64,000 bases of DNA, taken from NCBI GenBank assembly GCA_958295895.1, contig CATQHI010000005.1:196501-260500 (forward strand), read 5' to 3'. Shown piece by piece: positions 25,571 to 35,238 of the stretch (within the stretch, counting starts at the first letter, position 1; every line of letters starts with the position of its first letter). Under the pieces are notes generated by a model. That model made no database searches. It saw only the letters and a list, made by a program, of their open reading frames with translations, and had not been told where the DNA came from. Source of the stretch: Saprospiraceae bacterium. GTDB lineage: Bacteria; Bacteroidota; Bacteroidia; Chitinophagales; Saprospiraceae. The translations under genes and the position numbers were made by a program.

Positions 25571-26769
25571 TCGGCATCTACCCATAGGCTTGACCGCCGG
25601 ATTGGAAAGTTTCGTTCGATCTCCTGCGATTTTCGCTCCGGACGAAGTTGCTCCCAGGCAGCAAGTAACTGCCGATCCCCGTACGCCCGGGCTGCTAGTA
25701 GCAGCCCGGGCGATTGGATGGGTACCTCATCGTAGTGCATCACGTCGGGCGGATAGGGCCAATCCGCTTTGTCGGTCAGGTAGGGCGTCATGAAGGCAAA
25801 GGCCTCGTGCAGAGTGCCGTCACCGTCGGCGGTAGGATACGTCCAGAGTGATTCCCCAGCTTGGGAGCCGTAGTCGGCAAGCACGGCAAACCCCTCCAGA
25901 TTGAATAGGGTGTAGATATACGGTTTGGTACGCTCCAGCTCTTCGGGAAACCCACCCGTGCTGTCCATCTGTAGGGTAAGCATTGTCTTAAAGGCTTCGC
26001 GTGCTGCTGCTAGTTCCGCTTCCCGCCCGGCCACGCTCGCAAAGGCTGCAACCTGCGCGGCCCACCAGGTACTGTGATTGTTGCCGTTATCGCGCTCAGC
26101 GAGGCCGTATTCGTGGGTCGTCATCCAGGTCAGGTACTGGTCGAACCAGCCGGTCAGCTTGCCGTCATCTTCACCATTCAGGTAGCTGAGCGCCCGTAGC
26201 TCCTCGATACTCTTAGCCACCTCGATAAGGTGAATAGTGTCGATGATACCAATGCCCCGGCCCGTCACGCGGCCACTGATGGCCTGGGCGTACAGCAGGT
26301 TGGGCATCATACTCGTCTTGTCGCTGATGAACCAGGCCCGCAGGTGTTCTAGGGCTTTGGCGGCATACTTTTTGTTGCCGGTCAGCTTATAGGCGGCGGT
26401 CAGGGTGGCTACTTTTTTGCTCATATCCACCATCGCCAGCCGGTGGGCCACGAAGTTGTCGGGGTTGCTCTGCCCGTCCTTGCGAATGTAGGGGCCGCCG
26501 GGGTTGTCGGGGTCCGGCCACCAGTAATCACCCTCGGAGTAGAAGTCGCGGGGCCCACCGGCACTGCGCTCGCTCACTGCGGCGGTCAGGGGCACGGGCG
26601 CAGCGTCGAAGTATTCATTGGCGGTGGCGAGCAGTCCGTCACGGTCGTAATGTGCGGGCGGTTCTTCAGCGGCAAGGGGGGGCGCGGACGCGGGTGCGGC
26701 GGAATCGCGGCAAGCGGCCGGACCGCATAGGCAAAGGGCGGTGAGCCAGGTGTAGAAGAGGGTTTTCAT
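25567..26769 (-). CDS. Alginate-lyase-superfamily polysaccharide lyase, secreted
   Basis: About 400 aa. Translation should begin at ATG 26769 (MKTLFYTWLTALCLCGPAAC), giving a lipoprotein signal with Cys after GPAA. A -7-like box TAAGTTTC ends five bases upstream, so the upstream in-frame ATG is not used. The mature part is an alginate_lyase (PF05426-type) alpha/alpha barrel: GDYWWPDPDNPGGPYIRKDG, AKALEHLRAWF and the NNHSTWW motif with the catalytic Asn/His. PL5/PL38-like enzymes cleave uronate-containing polysaccharides such as alginate or glucuronan; which one cannot be told. It lies 117 bp downstream of the GH2 gene on the same strand. Confidence 0.85.
   Translation of the reverse strand: MKTLFYTWLTALCLCGPAACRDSAAPASAPPLAAEEPPAHYDRDGLLATANEYFDAAPVPLTAAVSERSAGGPRDFYSEGDYWWPDPDNPGGPYIRKDGQSNPDNFVAHRLAMVDMSKKVATLTAAYKLTGNKKYAAKALEHLRAWFISDKTSMMPNLLYAQAISGRVTGRGIGIIDTIHLIEVAKSIEELRALSYLNGEDDGKLTGWFDQYLTWMTTHEYGLAERDNGNNHSTWWAAQVAAFASVAGREAELAAAREAFKTMLTLQMDSTGGFPEELERTKPYIYTLFNLEGFAVLADYGSQAGESLWTYPTADGDGTLHEAFAFMTPYLTDKADWPYPPDVMHYDEVPIQSPGLLLAARAYGDRQLLAAWEQLRPERKSQEIERNFPIRRSSLWVDAD
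26680..26701 (+). repeat. Degenerate GC repeat in lyase lipoprotein linker
   Basis: GGGCGCGGACGCGGGTGC, two substitutions from the core. It encodes the Ala/Pro-rich linker after the lipobox on the minus strand. Confidence 0.45.
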
Positions 26770-26885
26770 AAAGGGAAACTTAGTGCGAGCGTTGGGATAC
26801 AAGGTTCTGTGGGTGCGAGCCACGAAATTTATGTATTGGACTGCCGTGAGTGGCGGGGGGGGGGGACGGCCGGCGGGGTGCAGAC

Positions 26886-29290
26886 TTAGTTGTTAATCAC
26901 CAGGTAACTGCCCTTAAAATCCTGGTTGCGGGCCTCAATCACCGTGCGACCGGGGGCGGGAACGAGCTCGATGGCGGCGCGGCCGTTGGCCATTTCGATG
27001 ACCTGGCTGCGGGTGGGTAGACCCCAGTCCACGAGCAGCTCCCCGGCCCCGTTGTGGTCGAAGTAGACGCGGCCTTCGTAGTCGAGTGCGCGGCGGCCCT
27101 CGGAATCCTGCATCACGGCCTCGATCAGCTGGTTGCCGTTGGGAAGATCGCGGTAGCTAAGCACGATCTTGGCGGGTGTGCCGGCCCTTTCGAAGGTGTA
27201 ATTGACGATGAGGGTGTCGCGGGCTACTTCGCTGCCCTCGCGGTAAGCGACGGCTTCAAGTGCGTTCGCTCCTGCCGTAAAGTCGACCGGCCAGTGCAGC
27301 CCGGAGGCGGGAAACTCGTTAATGTCCTTCGTCTTCCTACCTAGCGATTCACCGTTATGGAAAAATTCGACTTCGGTCCCATTACTAAATACGGACACCT
27401 CGCGCGACTTGCCCTCGGGACCGCTGCGCTCCTTCCAGGTATGGGATTCGATGTAGGCAAAGGGGTCATCCGACCAGTAGCTTTTGAATACGTAGTAGGC
27501 GTCCTTGGGCTTCCCCTCGCGGTCTACCAGCCCCTTCTGGTTGAGGTAGGGGATGGCGTTCTCGGGGCGTAGCGGGGTGCCGAAATCCTTAAAGGCCCAC
27601 TGGGCGTTGCCGGCGAACCAGTCGGTGGTCTCCGCTACACGCAGATGCCAGTCGAAGAGATCGACGATATAGTTCTCGGTCCAGTCGCCGGTCCGGGCAA
27701 TGTTGGCGACCCCGACCTGGCTGACGGCCTCGGCCCAGTCATCGGCGGCAATAGTGCCCTCGCCCGTGATGGGGTTCTCGGTGTGGCGACCGACGTGGCT
27801 GGAGCCTCCGTACTCCATGTGCAGGAAGCGGGAATACTTCTGGCGGCTATCCTCCAGGGCAGCGGCGTAGTTGCTGTAGACTCCGGCGTACCAGCCCGAC
27901 CAGATAGAGGGGGAAAACACGTCTGGAATACCGGCCCCGTCGTAATACTTGCGCAGGGCGGTGAGCCGGTAGGGGTCGAGCCGGTGGGCGACGGTATTCA
28001 GGCGTTCCAGGTAGGCGTTGAGTGCGGTGGGGTCGTCACCCCCCTCGAAGTCGGGTAACCAGTAGAGCTCGTTGCCCAGCGACCAGAAAAATATACTGGG
28101 ATGGTTGAAGTTCTGGACGATCTGCTCCCGCAGCAGGCGTTCGGTGTTGGATTCCCACGCGGCGCCGCCCTTGCCACCGCGGCACCAGGGCAGCTCATCC
28201 CAGACGATCAGTCCCAGCGCGTCGCAGGCGCGGTACACTTCGGGGTCCTGGGGGTAGTGGCCGAGGCGCACGAAGTTGCCCCCCATCGCTTTGATCATTT
28301 CCATATCGCGGCGGTGCAGGCTATCGGGCATGGCCGCGCCGAGGCCGGCGTGCTCTTCGTGGCGGTGGGTGCCGCGCAGGAGCAGCCGCTCCCCATTGAG
28401 GTAGAATGCCCCGCTGGGTTCGAAGCGGTAGAACCGGTAGCCGTAAGTGACGTCGCGTACGTCCACCAGGCTGTCACCGGCGTAGAGCTCGACCCGCATG
28501 GTGTAGAGCTCGGGAGTATCGACCGACCACAGCCGGGGGGTCTGGATCGGCGGCAGATCGATCTGGTAGGCGATGGAATCTCCGGTACTCTCGTAGCGGG
28601 CATCGAGGATGGTGACTGGCTCACCGTCGGGGTCAATGATACCGGCCCGGAGTAGGTACTGACCCCGCGGTCCGGCTTCGGGGCGGAAGTGGCCCTGCAC
28701 CCGCGTCCCCGCCACCTGTGCCGTCACCTCAGGCGTACTGACGTGCACGTCGACAAGACGGTTGGGGGGTACGATCTCGAGCCACAGGTCGCGTGTGATG
28801 CCGCCGTAGATAAAGAAATCAGATTTCTGGGAAGGGATCACGTCGGGGTCGTAGCCGTTGTCGACGCGGATGGCGATCTCGTTGTCCGCCCCGGCTCGAC
28901 CAGTTCGGTGACATCGATACGAAAACCCACGTAGCCCCCTACGTGCTCACCCGCGCGCCGGCCATTGACGTAGACCTGCGTCCGGATATTGGCGCCCTCA
29001 AAGTAAAGGAGGTAGCGCGCCGCCCCGTAGTCGGCCACCGGCAGGGTTTTGCGGTACCAGCTGGCATCGCGGCGGTAGCCGGCCGCGTTGTCGACAGCGT
29101 CCCACTGGTTCCAGGTGTGGGGGAGGCTGACGGCTTGCCAAACGGTTGCACTGGCAAGCTCGGCGATGTCGGTGAGGGGCCGGGCAAGGTATTCCCAATT
29201 AGCGTTGAGGTTAAGCTGCCGGCGGGTCACTTCCTGGGCGGAAGCGCCAAGGGTAAATAGAAAAAGATAGGCCAGGAGGTAATGGTGCAT
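26886..29290 (-). CDS. GH2 beta-galactosidase-type hydrolase, one frameshift
   Basis: About 800 aa if one base is restored. The first 140 residues start with a signal peptide (MHHYLLAYLFLFTLGASAQ) and the sugar-binding jelly roll (LNANWEYLARPL...SLPHTWN, RTQVYVNGRRAGEHVGGY). The second frame continues with DNEIAIRVDN and the Ig-like domain, then the TIM barrel with NHPSIFFWSLGNE (acid/base Glu) and LHMEYGGSS (nucleophile Glu). The two frames join at a C4 run at 28889-28892, where one base is missing: GGG-CGG should read through to ADNEIA. Either a sequence error or a recent inactivating deletion. Probably degrades the same glycan as the adjacent lyase. Confidence 0.88.
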
Positions 29291-29343
29291 TGCGTAACGG
29301 TGAGGAGCATCAAGTTACGCTGTTCTGCGTACTTATGACACAG

Positions 29344-30552
29344 TTAGCCGAGAACGGTCGTCACTTTAACGGTCTCGTGCAGCGTACGGTGTACCGGACA
29401 GCGGTCGGCGATCTCCAGCAGGCGTGCCCGCTGTTCGTCGTTTAGCTTCCCCCGTAGCACCACCACCCGCTCGAAGTGGTCGATCTTAGTGGGCCGCTCG
29501 TCGGAAGCTTCCATATCGGCGGCATAGTCCTTTTTGTGATTGAGGTGTACCTGCACTTCGTCCACCACCCACCCCTTGCGGCGGGCGTACATCTGTATGG
29601 TCATGGCCGTACAGGCTCCGAGCCCGGCACTCACTAGCTCGTAGGGGCCGGGACCGAAGTCATTACCCCCCACACTCTCCGGCTCGTCTGCCGTCAGGTG
29701 GTGCTGGCGTACCATCACCTCCGTTGTGTACCCCTCCCGCCCCAGACGTACGGCTACTTTGTGGTCACTTTCCAATGATTCACCCTGCGGCTGCGGTAGA
29801 TAGCGGCTCGACCAGCCCGCGATGACCTGCCCGGCGTAGTGGCTATCGGCGTTGTCCGACAGGAGGTGGTCCGCCCCGTCCAGACTCACGAAGCTCTTCG
29901 GGTGGCGGGCGGCGGTGTACAGTTTGGCCGCCTCGTCGATGGAGACGGTTTTATCCTGCGGTGAGTGTAAAATCAGTAGCCCCGCCTCTAGCTCTCGAAT
30001 ATTCTTATCCAGCTCATGGGCCCCTAGATCGTCCACGAACTGCTTAGCGATCTGAAAGGGGCGCCCCCCGATATTGACCGTCGCCCGCCCGGACTCCGCA
30101 ATCTGCTCCAGCTTCTCGGCGAAGTGCCGTGAAACGTGGTCCGGAGCAAAGGGTGCCCCGATGGTCACCACCGCCTTCACCGAGGGGAGTTGATTGGCTG
30201 CGCACAGCACGGCCGCTCCTCCCAGGCTGTGCCCCACTAGTAGTGCCGGAGCGAGATGGTGCGCTGCGAGCCACTCACCCGCCGCTACCAGATCCGAGAT
30301 ATTAGTAGTAAAGCTGGTATCCACAAAATCCCCCTCACTCTCCCCAATCCCCGTAAAGTCGAAGCGCAGTACCCCGATGCCCACCAGGTTGAGCTCCCGA
30401 CTGATGTTGTGTGAGGCCGTCAGGTCCGACCCGCAGGTAAAGCAGTGGGCAAAAATGGCAAAGGCATGCGGATGGCGGTCCACGGGCAGCTCCAATCGAG
30501 CCGAGAGTTGCACCCCGGAAGCATTAGGAAAAGAAACTTTTGCTGCGTTCAC
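29344..30552 (-). CDS. Alpha/beta hydrolase-OsmC fusion protein
   Basis: A 402-aa fusion. Residues 1-255 are an alpha/beta hydrolase (nucleophile elbow VGHSLGG; acid region LDGADHLL). Residues 270-402 are an OsmC/Ohr domain with two conserved redox Cys, in [17 protein letters not shown] and [11 protein letters not shown]. OsmC domains reduce organic hydroperoxides. The fused architecture is known across many bacteria, but its physiological substrate is not established. The start is GTG 30552. A 27-bp AT-rich palindrome lies immediately upstream (30560-30586) and is a good candidate for a repressor site. A second palindrome of the same type occurs at 53004. Confidence 0.92.
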   Translation of the reverse strand: MNAAKVSFPNASGVQLSARLELPVDRHPHAFAIFAHCFTCGSDLTASHNISRELNLVGIGVLRFDFTGIGESEGDFVDTSFTTNISDLVAAGEWLAAHHLAPALLVGHSLGGAAVLCAANQLPSVKAVVTIGAPFAPDHVSRHFAEKLEQIAESGRATVNIGGRPFQIAKQFVDDLGAHELDKNIRELEAGLLILHSPQDKTVSIDEAAKLYTAARHPKSFVSLDGADHLLSDNADSHYAGQVIAGWSSRYLPQPQGESLESDHKVAVRLGREGYTTEVMVRQHHLTADEPESVGGNDFGPGPYELVSAGLGACTAMTIQMYARRKGWVVDEVQVHLNHKKDYAADMEASDERPTKIDHFERVVVLRGKLNDEQRARLLEIADRCPVHRTLHETVKVTTVLG

Positions 30553-30559
30553 ACCGTTT

Positions 30560-30586
30560 ATTTTAAAACAAATTGTTTGTTAAAAT
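30560..30586. promoter_or_regulatory. AT-rich palindrome upstream of hydrolase-OsmC gene
   Basis: ATTTTAA and TTAAAAT flank an imperfectly symmetric AACAAATTGTTTG core, beginning 8 nt before the GTG start. Such a palindrome is a plausible dimeric regulator site. Confidence 0.5.
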
Positions 30587-30599
30587 GCCCCCCATCCCC

Positions 30600-30607
30600 T
30601 AAATTTG
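30600..30607 (+). promoter_or_regulatory. Perfect -7 box TAAATTTG
   Basis: Matches TAnnTTTG and lies 40 nt upstream of ATG 30648 of the small membrane-protein gene, divergent from the OsmC-fusion gene. Confidence 0.5.
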
Positions 30608-30647
30608 TAGCGCCACCTGGGGAAATCACCTAGCCAAAACTCATGAC

Positions 30648-30894
30648 ATGTCCCAATCTAACACCCCCTCCCCGGCCAAATCCGCTCCCCAAGCCGACGC
30701 TCCCGGTAAAGTACCCCCATCCCCCCGAACGCGATCGCCTCCGCGATATGATCGTAGTTATTGTCACCTACCCCCTCACCCCTACCGAGAAAACGAACAA
30801 ACTTGCGGCTAAGAAGCCGTGGCTGGAGTTTGTGAGTTTGCTGCTGAAGGTGTTGCTGGCGGTGTATGCTATTTACGAAGCCGCGAATAAGTAG
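30648..30894 (+). CDS. Small single-helix membrane protein, likely one frameshift
   Basis: About 82 aa. The ATG at 30648 gives MSQSNTPSPAKSAPQADAPG, a plausible disordered start. The second half, ERDRLRDMIVVIVTYPL to the C-terminal helix EFVSLLLKVLLAVYAIYEAA, is in a frame one base away. Removing one C from the C6 run near 30722-30727 joins them (PSPERDRLRD). The ATG at 30643 leads directly into the second frame but gives an implausible Pro-rich start. No family recognised. The end is followed after 24 bp by the convergent receiver-flavoprotein gene. Confidence 0.5.
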
Positions 30895-30918
30895 ACCTGG
30901 CTTTGCTAGGGTAAGCGC

Positions 30919-32592
30919 CTAATGCTCCGCCAGATAAGCATGCACAAACTTAATCGCCATCGCCCCCTCACCCACCGCGCTAGCCACCCGGTTCATCGCC
31001 CCGCTACGCACGTCGCCGGCGGCGAAGATGCCCGGCTGGCAGGTTTCTAGAAGGAAAGGATTGCGCTCAAGCGGCCAGCCCTTGCGGCGCTCGGCAGTAG
31101 CTAATAGATCGGGACCGGTGATGATGAAGCCGCGCTTGTCGGTCATGATCTGTCCACTCTCGAGCCACTCGGTACGGGGGCGGGCGCCGATAAAGATGAA
31201 TAGGGCGTCGGCCTCGACCTCGTAGGTGCTCTCATCCTCGGTGTTTTTCAGGACCAGGCGCTGCACGTGGTCGTCATCGCCGCATACCTTGATCACCTCC
31301 CGGAAGCCCTGCACCGTGATGTTGTCGATGGCGTCGATCTGGTCGATGAGGTAGCTCGACATGCTGCTGGTGAGGTCGGGCTTGCGCACCAGAATGGTGA
31401 CCTGGCTGGCAAATTTGGAGAGGTACACCGCGCCCTGTCCGGCACTGTTGCCGCCTCCTACGATGAAGACGTTTTGGTTCTCGCAGCCCTTGGCCTCGGT
31501 CATCGCCGCGCCGTAGTACACGCCGGCCCCGTTAAATTTGTCGGCGCCCTCTGCGGGCAGCTTGCGGTATTCCACGCCGGTAGTGAGGATGACCGATTTG
31601 GTCTTCACCTGGCTGTCGTCGTCGAGGGTAAGGATTTTATAGTCGTCCTGGATCTTGATGTGGGTCACCTCGCGGGGGCTCACCACCTCCACGCCGAAGC
31701 GCAGGGTCTGGGCCATGGCCCGCCGCGTCAGCTCCGAGCCGGATAGGCCACTGGGGAAGCCCAGGTAATTCTCGATGCGGCTGCTGCTGCCGGCCTGCCC
31801 GCCCGGTGCCCGCTTTTCGACCACTAGGGTATGCAGGCCTTCGGAGCCACCGTACACCGCCGCGGCCATCCCCGAGGGGCCGGAGCCGATGATGATCACG
31901 TCGTAAAGCTCCTCGCTCGCCGTAGCACTCATTCCGAGCTTTTCGGCGATGGCATCCAGTTTGGGGTTCGCCAGGCTGCTACCATCCTCGAAGACCACCA
32001 GCGGCAGGTCCTTAGCCTCGCAATTGTGTAACTGCATCACTTCCTCACCCTGGGGGCTGCGTGCATCTACCCAGCGGTAATGGAGCAGGTTAGCGGCCAT
32101 CCAGTCCTTGATGTTGTGCGACTTAGGCGAGTACTGGTAGCCCACCACGCGGATGCCCTGAAACTCGGGGCGGTAGCTGAGTTTCCAGTCCTCGAGCAGC
32201 TCGTCCAGTACGGGGAAGAGCTTCTCCTCCGGCGGGTCCCAGGGCTTCATCAGGTAGTAGTCGAGCTGCACGTCGTTGATGGCCTTGATGGCGGCATCGG
32301 TATCGCTGTAGGCGGTCAGCAGCACCCGTTTGGCGAGTGGGAAGTAGGGCTTGGCCCGTTCCAGGAAGTCTACCCCCAGCATCTCGGGCATCCGCTGATC
32401 GGAGAGGTAAAGCGCTACGACTTCCCCCTTTTTCTTCAGTTCCTTGACGGCCTCCAGCGCCTCCTTCGCACTATCGGTACTGATGATGCGGTAATCATCT
32501 TTGTACTGGTTACGCAGGTCACGCTTGAGCGAGCGCAGCACCTGCTGATCGTCGTCGACGGAAAGGATGATGGGTTTGCGGTCGTTGGCCAT
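30919..32592 (-). CDS. Response-regulator receiver fused to thioredoxin-reductase-like flavoprotein
   Basis: A 557-aa three-part protein. Residues 1-130 are a CheY-like receiver (acidic pocket VDDD, phospho-acceptor Asp65 in LSDQRMP, Thr93, Lys116 in MKPW). Residues 140-215 are a glutaredoxin-like segment without CxxC (YQYSPKSH). Residues 228-557 are a TrxR-like FAD/NAD(P)H domain with GSGPSG and GGGNSAG Rossmann motifs. The redox-active CxxC of true thioredoxin reductases is replaced by GAAMTEAKGC, with a single Cys at 360. The architecture recurs in Bacteroidota and other phyla, usually beside a cNMP-binding histidine kinase, as here (kinase gene 129 bp upstream). It is probably a redox- or pyridine-nucleotide-responsive signalling output; this is inference. 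Confidence 0.9.
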   Translation of the reverse strand: MANDRKPIILSVDDDQQVLRSLKRDLRNQYKDDYRIISTDSAKEALEAVKELKKKGEVVALYLSDQRMPEMLGVDFLERAKPYFPLAKRVLLTAYSDTDAAIKAINDVQLDYYLMKPWDPPEEKLFPVLDELLEDWKLSYRPEFQGIRVVGYQYSPKSHNIKDWMAANLLHYRWVDARSPQGEEVMQLHNCEAKDLPLVVFEDGSSLANPKLDAIAEKLGMSATASEELYDVIIIGSGPSGMAAAVYGGSEGLHTLVVEKRAPGGQAGSSSRIENYLGFPSGLSGSELTRRAMAQTLRFGVEVVSPREVTHIKIQDDYKILTLDDDSQVKTKSVILTTGVEYRKLPAEGADKFNGAGVYYGAAMTEAKGCENQNVFIVGGGNSAGQGAVYLSKFASQVTILVRKPDLTSSMSSYLIDQIDAIDNITVQGFREVIKVCGDDDHVQRLVLKNTEDESTYEVEADALFIFIGARPRTEWLESGQIMTDKRGFIITGPDLLATAERRKGWPLERNPFLLETCQPGIFAAGDVRSGAMNRVASAVGEGAMAIKFVHAYLAEH

Positions 32593-32668
32593 GGAGGAGG
32601 TAGTTCTGTAGGGGGTAGTTCGGTAGGCGGGTGGGGGAGGTGTTACGTGCGGCCTGAGGGGGAGTAAG

Positions 32669-32690
32669 GGGCGGGGTCGCAGGTGCGGTG
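32669..32690 (+). repeat. Dispersed GC repeat, exact core, intergenic
   Basis: Exact core (N=T) followed by GGTG, in the gap between the kinase stop and the flavoprotein start. Confidence 0.85.
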
Positions 32691-32720
32691 TAGGTGGAAC
32701 AACCCCAAACCGCGAATCGC

Positions 32721-34134
32721 CTACTGGATCGGGAAGCAGACCCGAAATACCGTCCGCCCGGGCTCGCTTTCTAGCTTTACCGATCCGTTGTGGTGGTCGA
32801 GGACGCGGCGCACGATGTCCAGTCCCATACCGGTACCCTCTCCGATGCCCTTAGTGGTGAAGAAGGGCTCGAAGACGCGGCTCTGAATTGCTTCGGGGAT
32901 GCCGGGACCGTTATCTTCGATCTCTACGCAGACGCAGTCGCGCTCCTGAAAAGTACGGATGATGAGGTCACCGCCCTGGTCGGGCAGGGCATCCACGGCA
33001 TTGGAGATCAGGTTGGTCCACACCTGGTTGAGCTCACCGGCCAAAGCCTTGACGCGCGGCAGGTCGTGGGCCAGGTCCTTACAGAGCGTGACGTTCTTCT
33101 TCTTCATCATGTGGGTGAGCATCGTCACGGTCGACTTCAGGCCCTCGTGCACGTCGACCATCTCCAGGCTGGGCTCCTGGTCCATGTGGCTGTAGGTCTT
33201 GATCGACTTGACGAGCTCGGCGATGCGGCCGCTGGCGGTCTGGATCTCGCCCACGAGCGTCTCGGTGGTCAGATTGGTCTCGATCCACCACATGACGGGC
33301 TCGACGGCCTCCGCGGGGATGGCCGCCGCAATGGCCTCGAAGTGCTGCTCTTCAAAGCCGTAGTCGACGAAGGTATCGACGATGCGGTCCAGCTCCGTGA
33401 CGCCGTGGTCCTCCAGCCAGTCGGTGAGCTCGTCGCTGCGCTCCTCGCGCTCCATCAGGCTGAGCTCCTCGCCTTCCTTGGCGTAGTCGATGCGGTCGAA
33501 GAGCACGGCGTTCACCTCATCCACCGATTCCGGGGTCACCCGCATCGTCACCACCGATTTGAAGCGCTCGGGCGTTTGTACGAGGTGCTTGTGCAGTTCC
33601 TGGCTGGCGCGTACCATGGCGGAGGCCGGGTTATTGAGCTCGTGGGCCAGGCCGGCGCTCATTTTGCCCAGAGCCATGAGCTTCTCGTCCATGAGTCGCA
33701 TCTGCTGGAAGTCACGTACGCGGTTGGTCATCACCGCCACCAGGGCCTGGGTGAGGTCGTAGCTGGTGTTGACCATTTCCACGAAGCAGTCCTTGTGTAG
33801 GAGGAGCACGTAGGTATCGGCGATACACACCCCCTCGGAGAGCGTTTCCTTCATGCGGCTGAAGGGTAAGACACCGGATACGTAAGGTGCCTTCCAGATA
33901 CCGAGCTCCTGCTTACGGCCGTCGCTATCGCGGCGGATCACGTAGCCCCCCCCGCAGCATCACTTGCATGTGGTCGACCTTCTCCCCGTTGCGGAAGATC
34001 ATACTGTCCCTGGGGTACATCACGTAGGTCGACTGGTCGATGAGCCACTGCAGGGCCGCGTCGTCTACCCCCTCGAAGATATCGAAGGTGCGGAGTTGTT
34101 GGAGGAGGTCGGCGGGTTTATCGAGTTGTTTCAC
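32721..34134 (-). CDS. cNMP-binding sensor histidine kinase, frameshift in C8 run
   Basis: About 470 aa when one base is removed. The N-terminus (LRTFDIFEGVDDAALQWLID and DSMIFRNGEKVDHMQVMLRG) is a cyclic-nucleotide-binding (CAP_ED) domain. After the break it continues with GRKQELGIWKAPYVSGVLPF. The phospho-acceptor His lies in SAGLAHELNNPASAM. The HATPase domain has NLISNAVDALPDQGG, DNGPGIPEAI and GEGTGMGLDIVRRV. It starts at GTG 34134. The two frames meet at a run of eight C (33946-33953); seven would give continuous LRGGYVIRRDS. It is the likely phosphodonor for the adjacent receiver-flavoprotein. The 8-base homopolymer could be a sequence error or a slippage switch. Confidence 0.88.
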
Positions 34135-34146
34135 GGCGGGAAGATG

Positions 34147-34522
34147 TTACCACGAGAACGTGGTATACCACCCCTTAGTTAGTCGAGCCCAAAGACGAAT
34201 TCCAGCCCCCCGCACGGCCAGGGCCATCTGCTCGTCGGTAGCCTGGCCGATCTTCTGGATCATGCGCTTTTCACTGATGCTGCGCGTCTGGAAACAGTCG
34301 GCGGAGCTTTCCTTGTCCAGGTGGGTAGTCTCGTCACTTGGCAGGTGTACCATCCAGGGCACGACCCGGTAGTGGGGCTTCCAGTTGGTGATGGGGGGCA
34401 ATGATGCGCAGGGGTAGGCGGCCTACGCCGTCCTCGTTGATGATGAGGGCGGGGCGTTTTTTGGCGATTTCGGCGCCTATGGTAGGATCGAGGTTGATCA
34501 GCCAGATTTCTCCGCGCTTCAT
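34147..34522 (-). CDS. MazF/PemK-family mRNA interferase toxin, one frameshift
   Basis: About 120 aa after correcting one base. KRGEIWLINLDPTIGAEIAK and KRPALIINED are the classic MazF N-terminus. The second frame continues with ITNWKPHYRVVPWMVHLP, then DCFQTRSISEKRMIQKIGQA with the conserved Gln-Thr-Arg active-site and Lys-Ile-Gly motif. The frames meet at a G6 run (34393-34398); five would restore RIIAPITNW. MazF toxins are sequence-specific endoribonucleases. The start overlaps the stop of the preceding small gene by 4 nt, so the pair is coupled. A 7-bp hairpin (34148-34165) overlaps the stop. Confidence 0.85.
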
Positions 34523-34728
34523 TCTTCTTCGTATTGATTATCAAGACAGTTAAAGCAGAGCAGGTCGTCGTCCTCCTGATATTCCAGCAGCATCAGGTCG
34601 CTAGCAATATTCATCATGGTCTTAGTGCTCACCGCTCCGCTGCGGTGCAGGTCGTTGAGTAGTAGGTGCAGTAGCTCCAGTTTGGCCGTGGGGTCCAGGC
34701 CGTCGAGGGTTACGTCCGTTGGTTGCAT
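34519..34728 (-). CDS. Putative antitoxin for MazF, non-MazE type
   Basis: A 69-aa acidic protein directly upstream of and overlapping the MazF gene by 4 nt (ATGA), the usual antitoxin position. It lacks the SpoVT/AbrB beta-barrel motif of MazE. Instead it is mainly helical (TAKLELLHLLLNDLHRSG, KTMMNIASDLMLLEYQ) with an acidic, Cys-containing tail (DDDLLCFNCLDNQYEEE). Its antitoxin role is inferred only from position and size. Confidence 0.6.
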   Translation of the reverse strand: MQPTDVTLDGLDPTAKLELLHLLLNDLHRSGAVSTKTMMNIASDLMLLEYQEDDDLLCFNCLDNQYEEE

Positions 34729-34890
34729 GCAGGCTCAACGCGCGATGGAGCGAATAGTGCAAATTGGTCGACAATCCCCCCTGGCTGATCGTATAACCGT
34801 TGCCCCATGCAACGCCGCCCCCCACCTTGCCGTCATTCTAAGCAACCACCCCGACCGGCTGGTTTATCAATCACCTTTAAATCATTAACC

Positions 34891-35238
34891 ATGAAATCCC
34901 TATTCGTATTCCTCGTCCTTTGCACCTGCGTCCCCGCCCTGGTTACTGCTACGAGTAGCGACCCCCTACTGACCCACACGACGATCACCGACCAGTACAT
35001 CGGTCTGACCCTGGCTAATCTGGAGCAGGAACGCACCGTGGTGACAATCACCAACCTGGTCACCGAGGAAGAAGTGTACCGGGAGATGATCAAACGCCAC
35101 AACGGCTTTGCCGCTCAGTTCGACTGCGCCGCGCTGCCCGACGGCCGCTACGTGATCACGGTGGTAAAGGGAGAAATCACTCGCCGGCAGATCATCCTCA
35201 AACAGGCCGGCACGGTACTGTGCAGCGACTGGAGCTAA
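34891..35238 (+). CDS. Small secreted protein, paralogue A
   Basis: A 115-aa exported protein. The signal peptide MKSLFVFLVLCTCVPALVTA includes an exact copy of the GC repeat that encodes CTCVPA. The mature ~95 residues look all-beta: LTLANLEQERTVVTITNLVT, then GRYVITVVKGEITRRQIIL, ending in CSDWS. The layout resembles DUF3244-type periplasmic beta-sandwich proteins of Bacteroidota, but I cannot assign it firmly. Two Cys in the mature part (FDC and LCSDW) may form a disulfide. The next gene is a paralogue. Confidence 0.65.
   Translation: MKSLFVFLVLCTCVPALVTATSSDPLLTHTTITDQYIGLTLANLEQERTVVTITNLVTEEEVYREMIKRHNGFAAQFDCAALPDGRYVITVVKGEITRRQIILKQAGTVLCSDWS
34918..34939 (-). repeat. Dispersed GC repeat, exact core, in signal peptide
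   Basis: Exact core read on the minus strand (N=A) followed by AAAG. On the plus coding strand it specifies Cys-Thr-Cys-Val-Pro-Ala of the signal peptide. Confidence 0.85.

Noticed and set aside
32790-33800. 336-codon plus-strand frame opposite the histidine kinase
   Set aside because: Shadow of the kinase; low complexity and no start signals.
34918-34939. GC repeat as a CRISPR or REP palindrome
   Set aside because: Copies are kilobases apart, unclustered and not palindromic, so neither a CRISPR array nor a classical REP fits.
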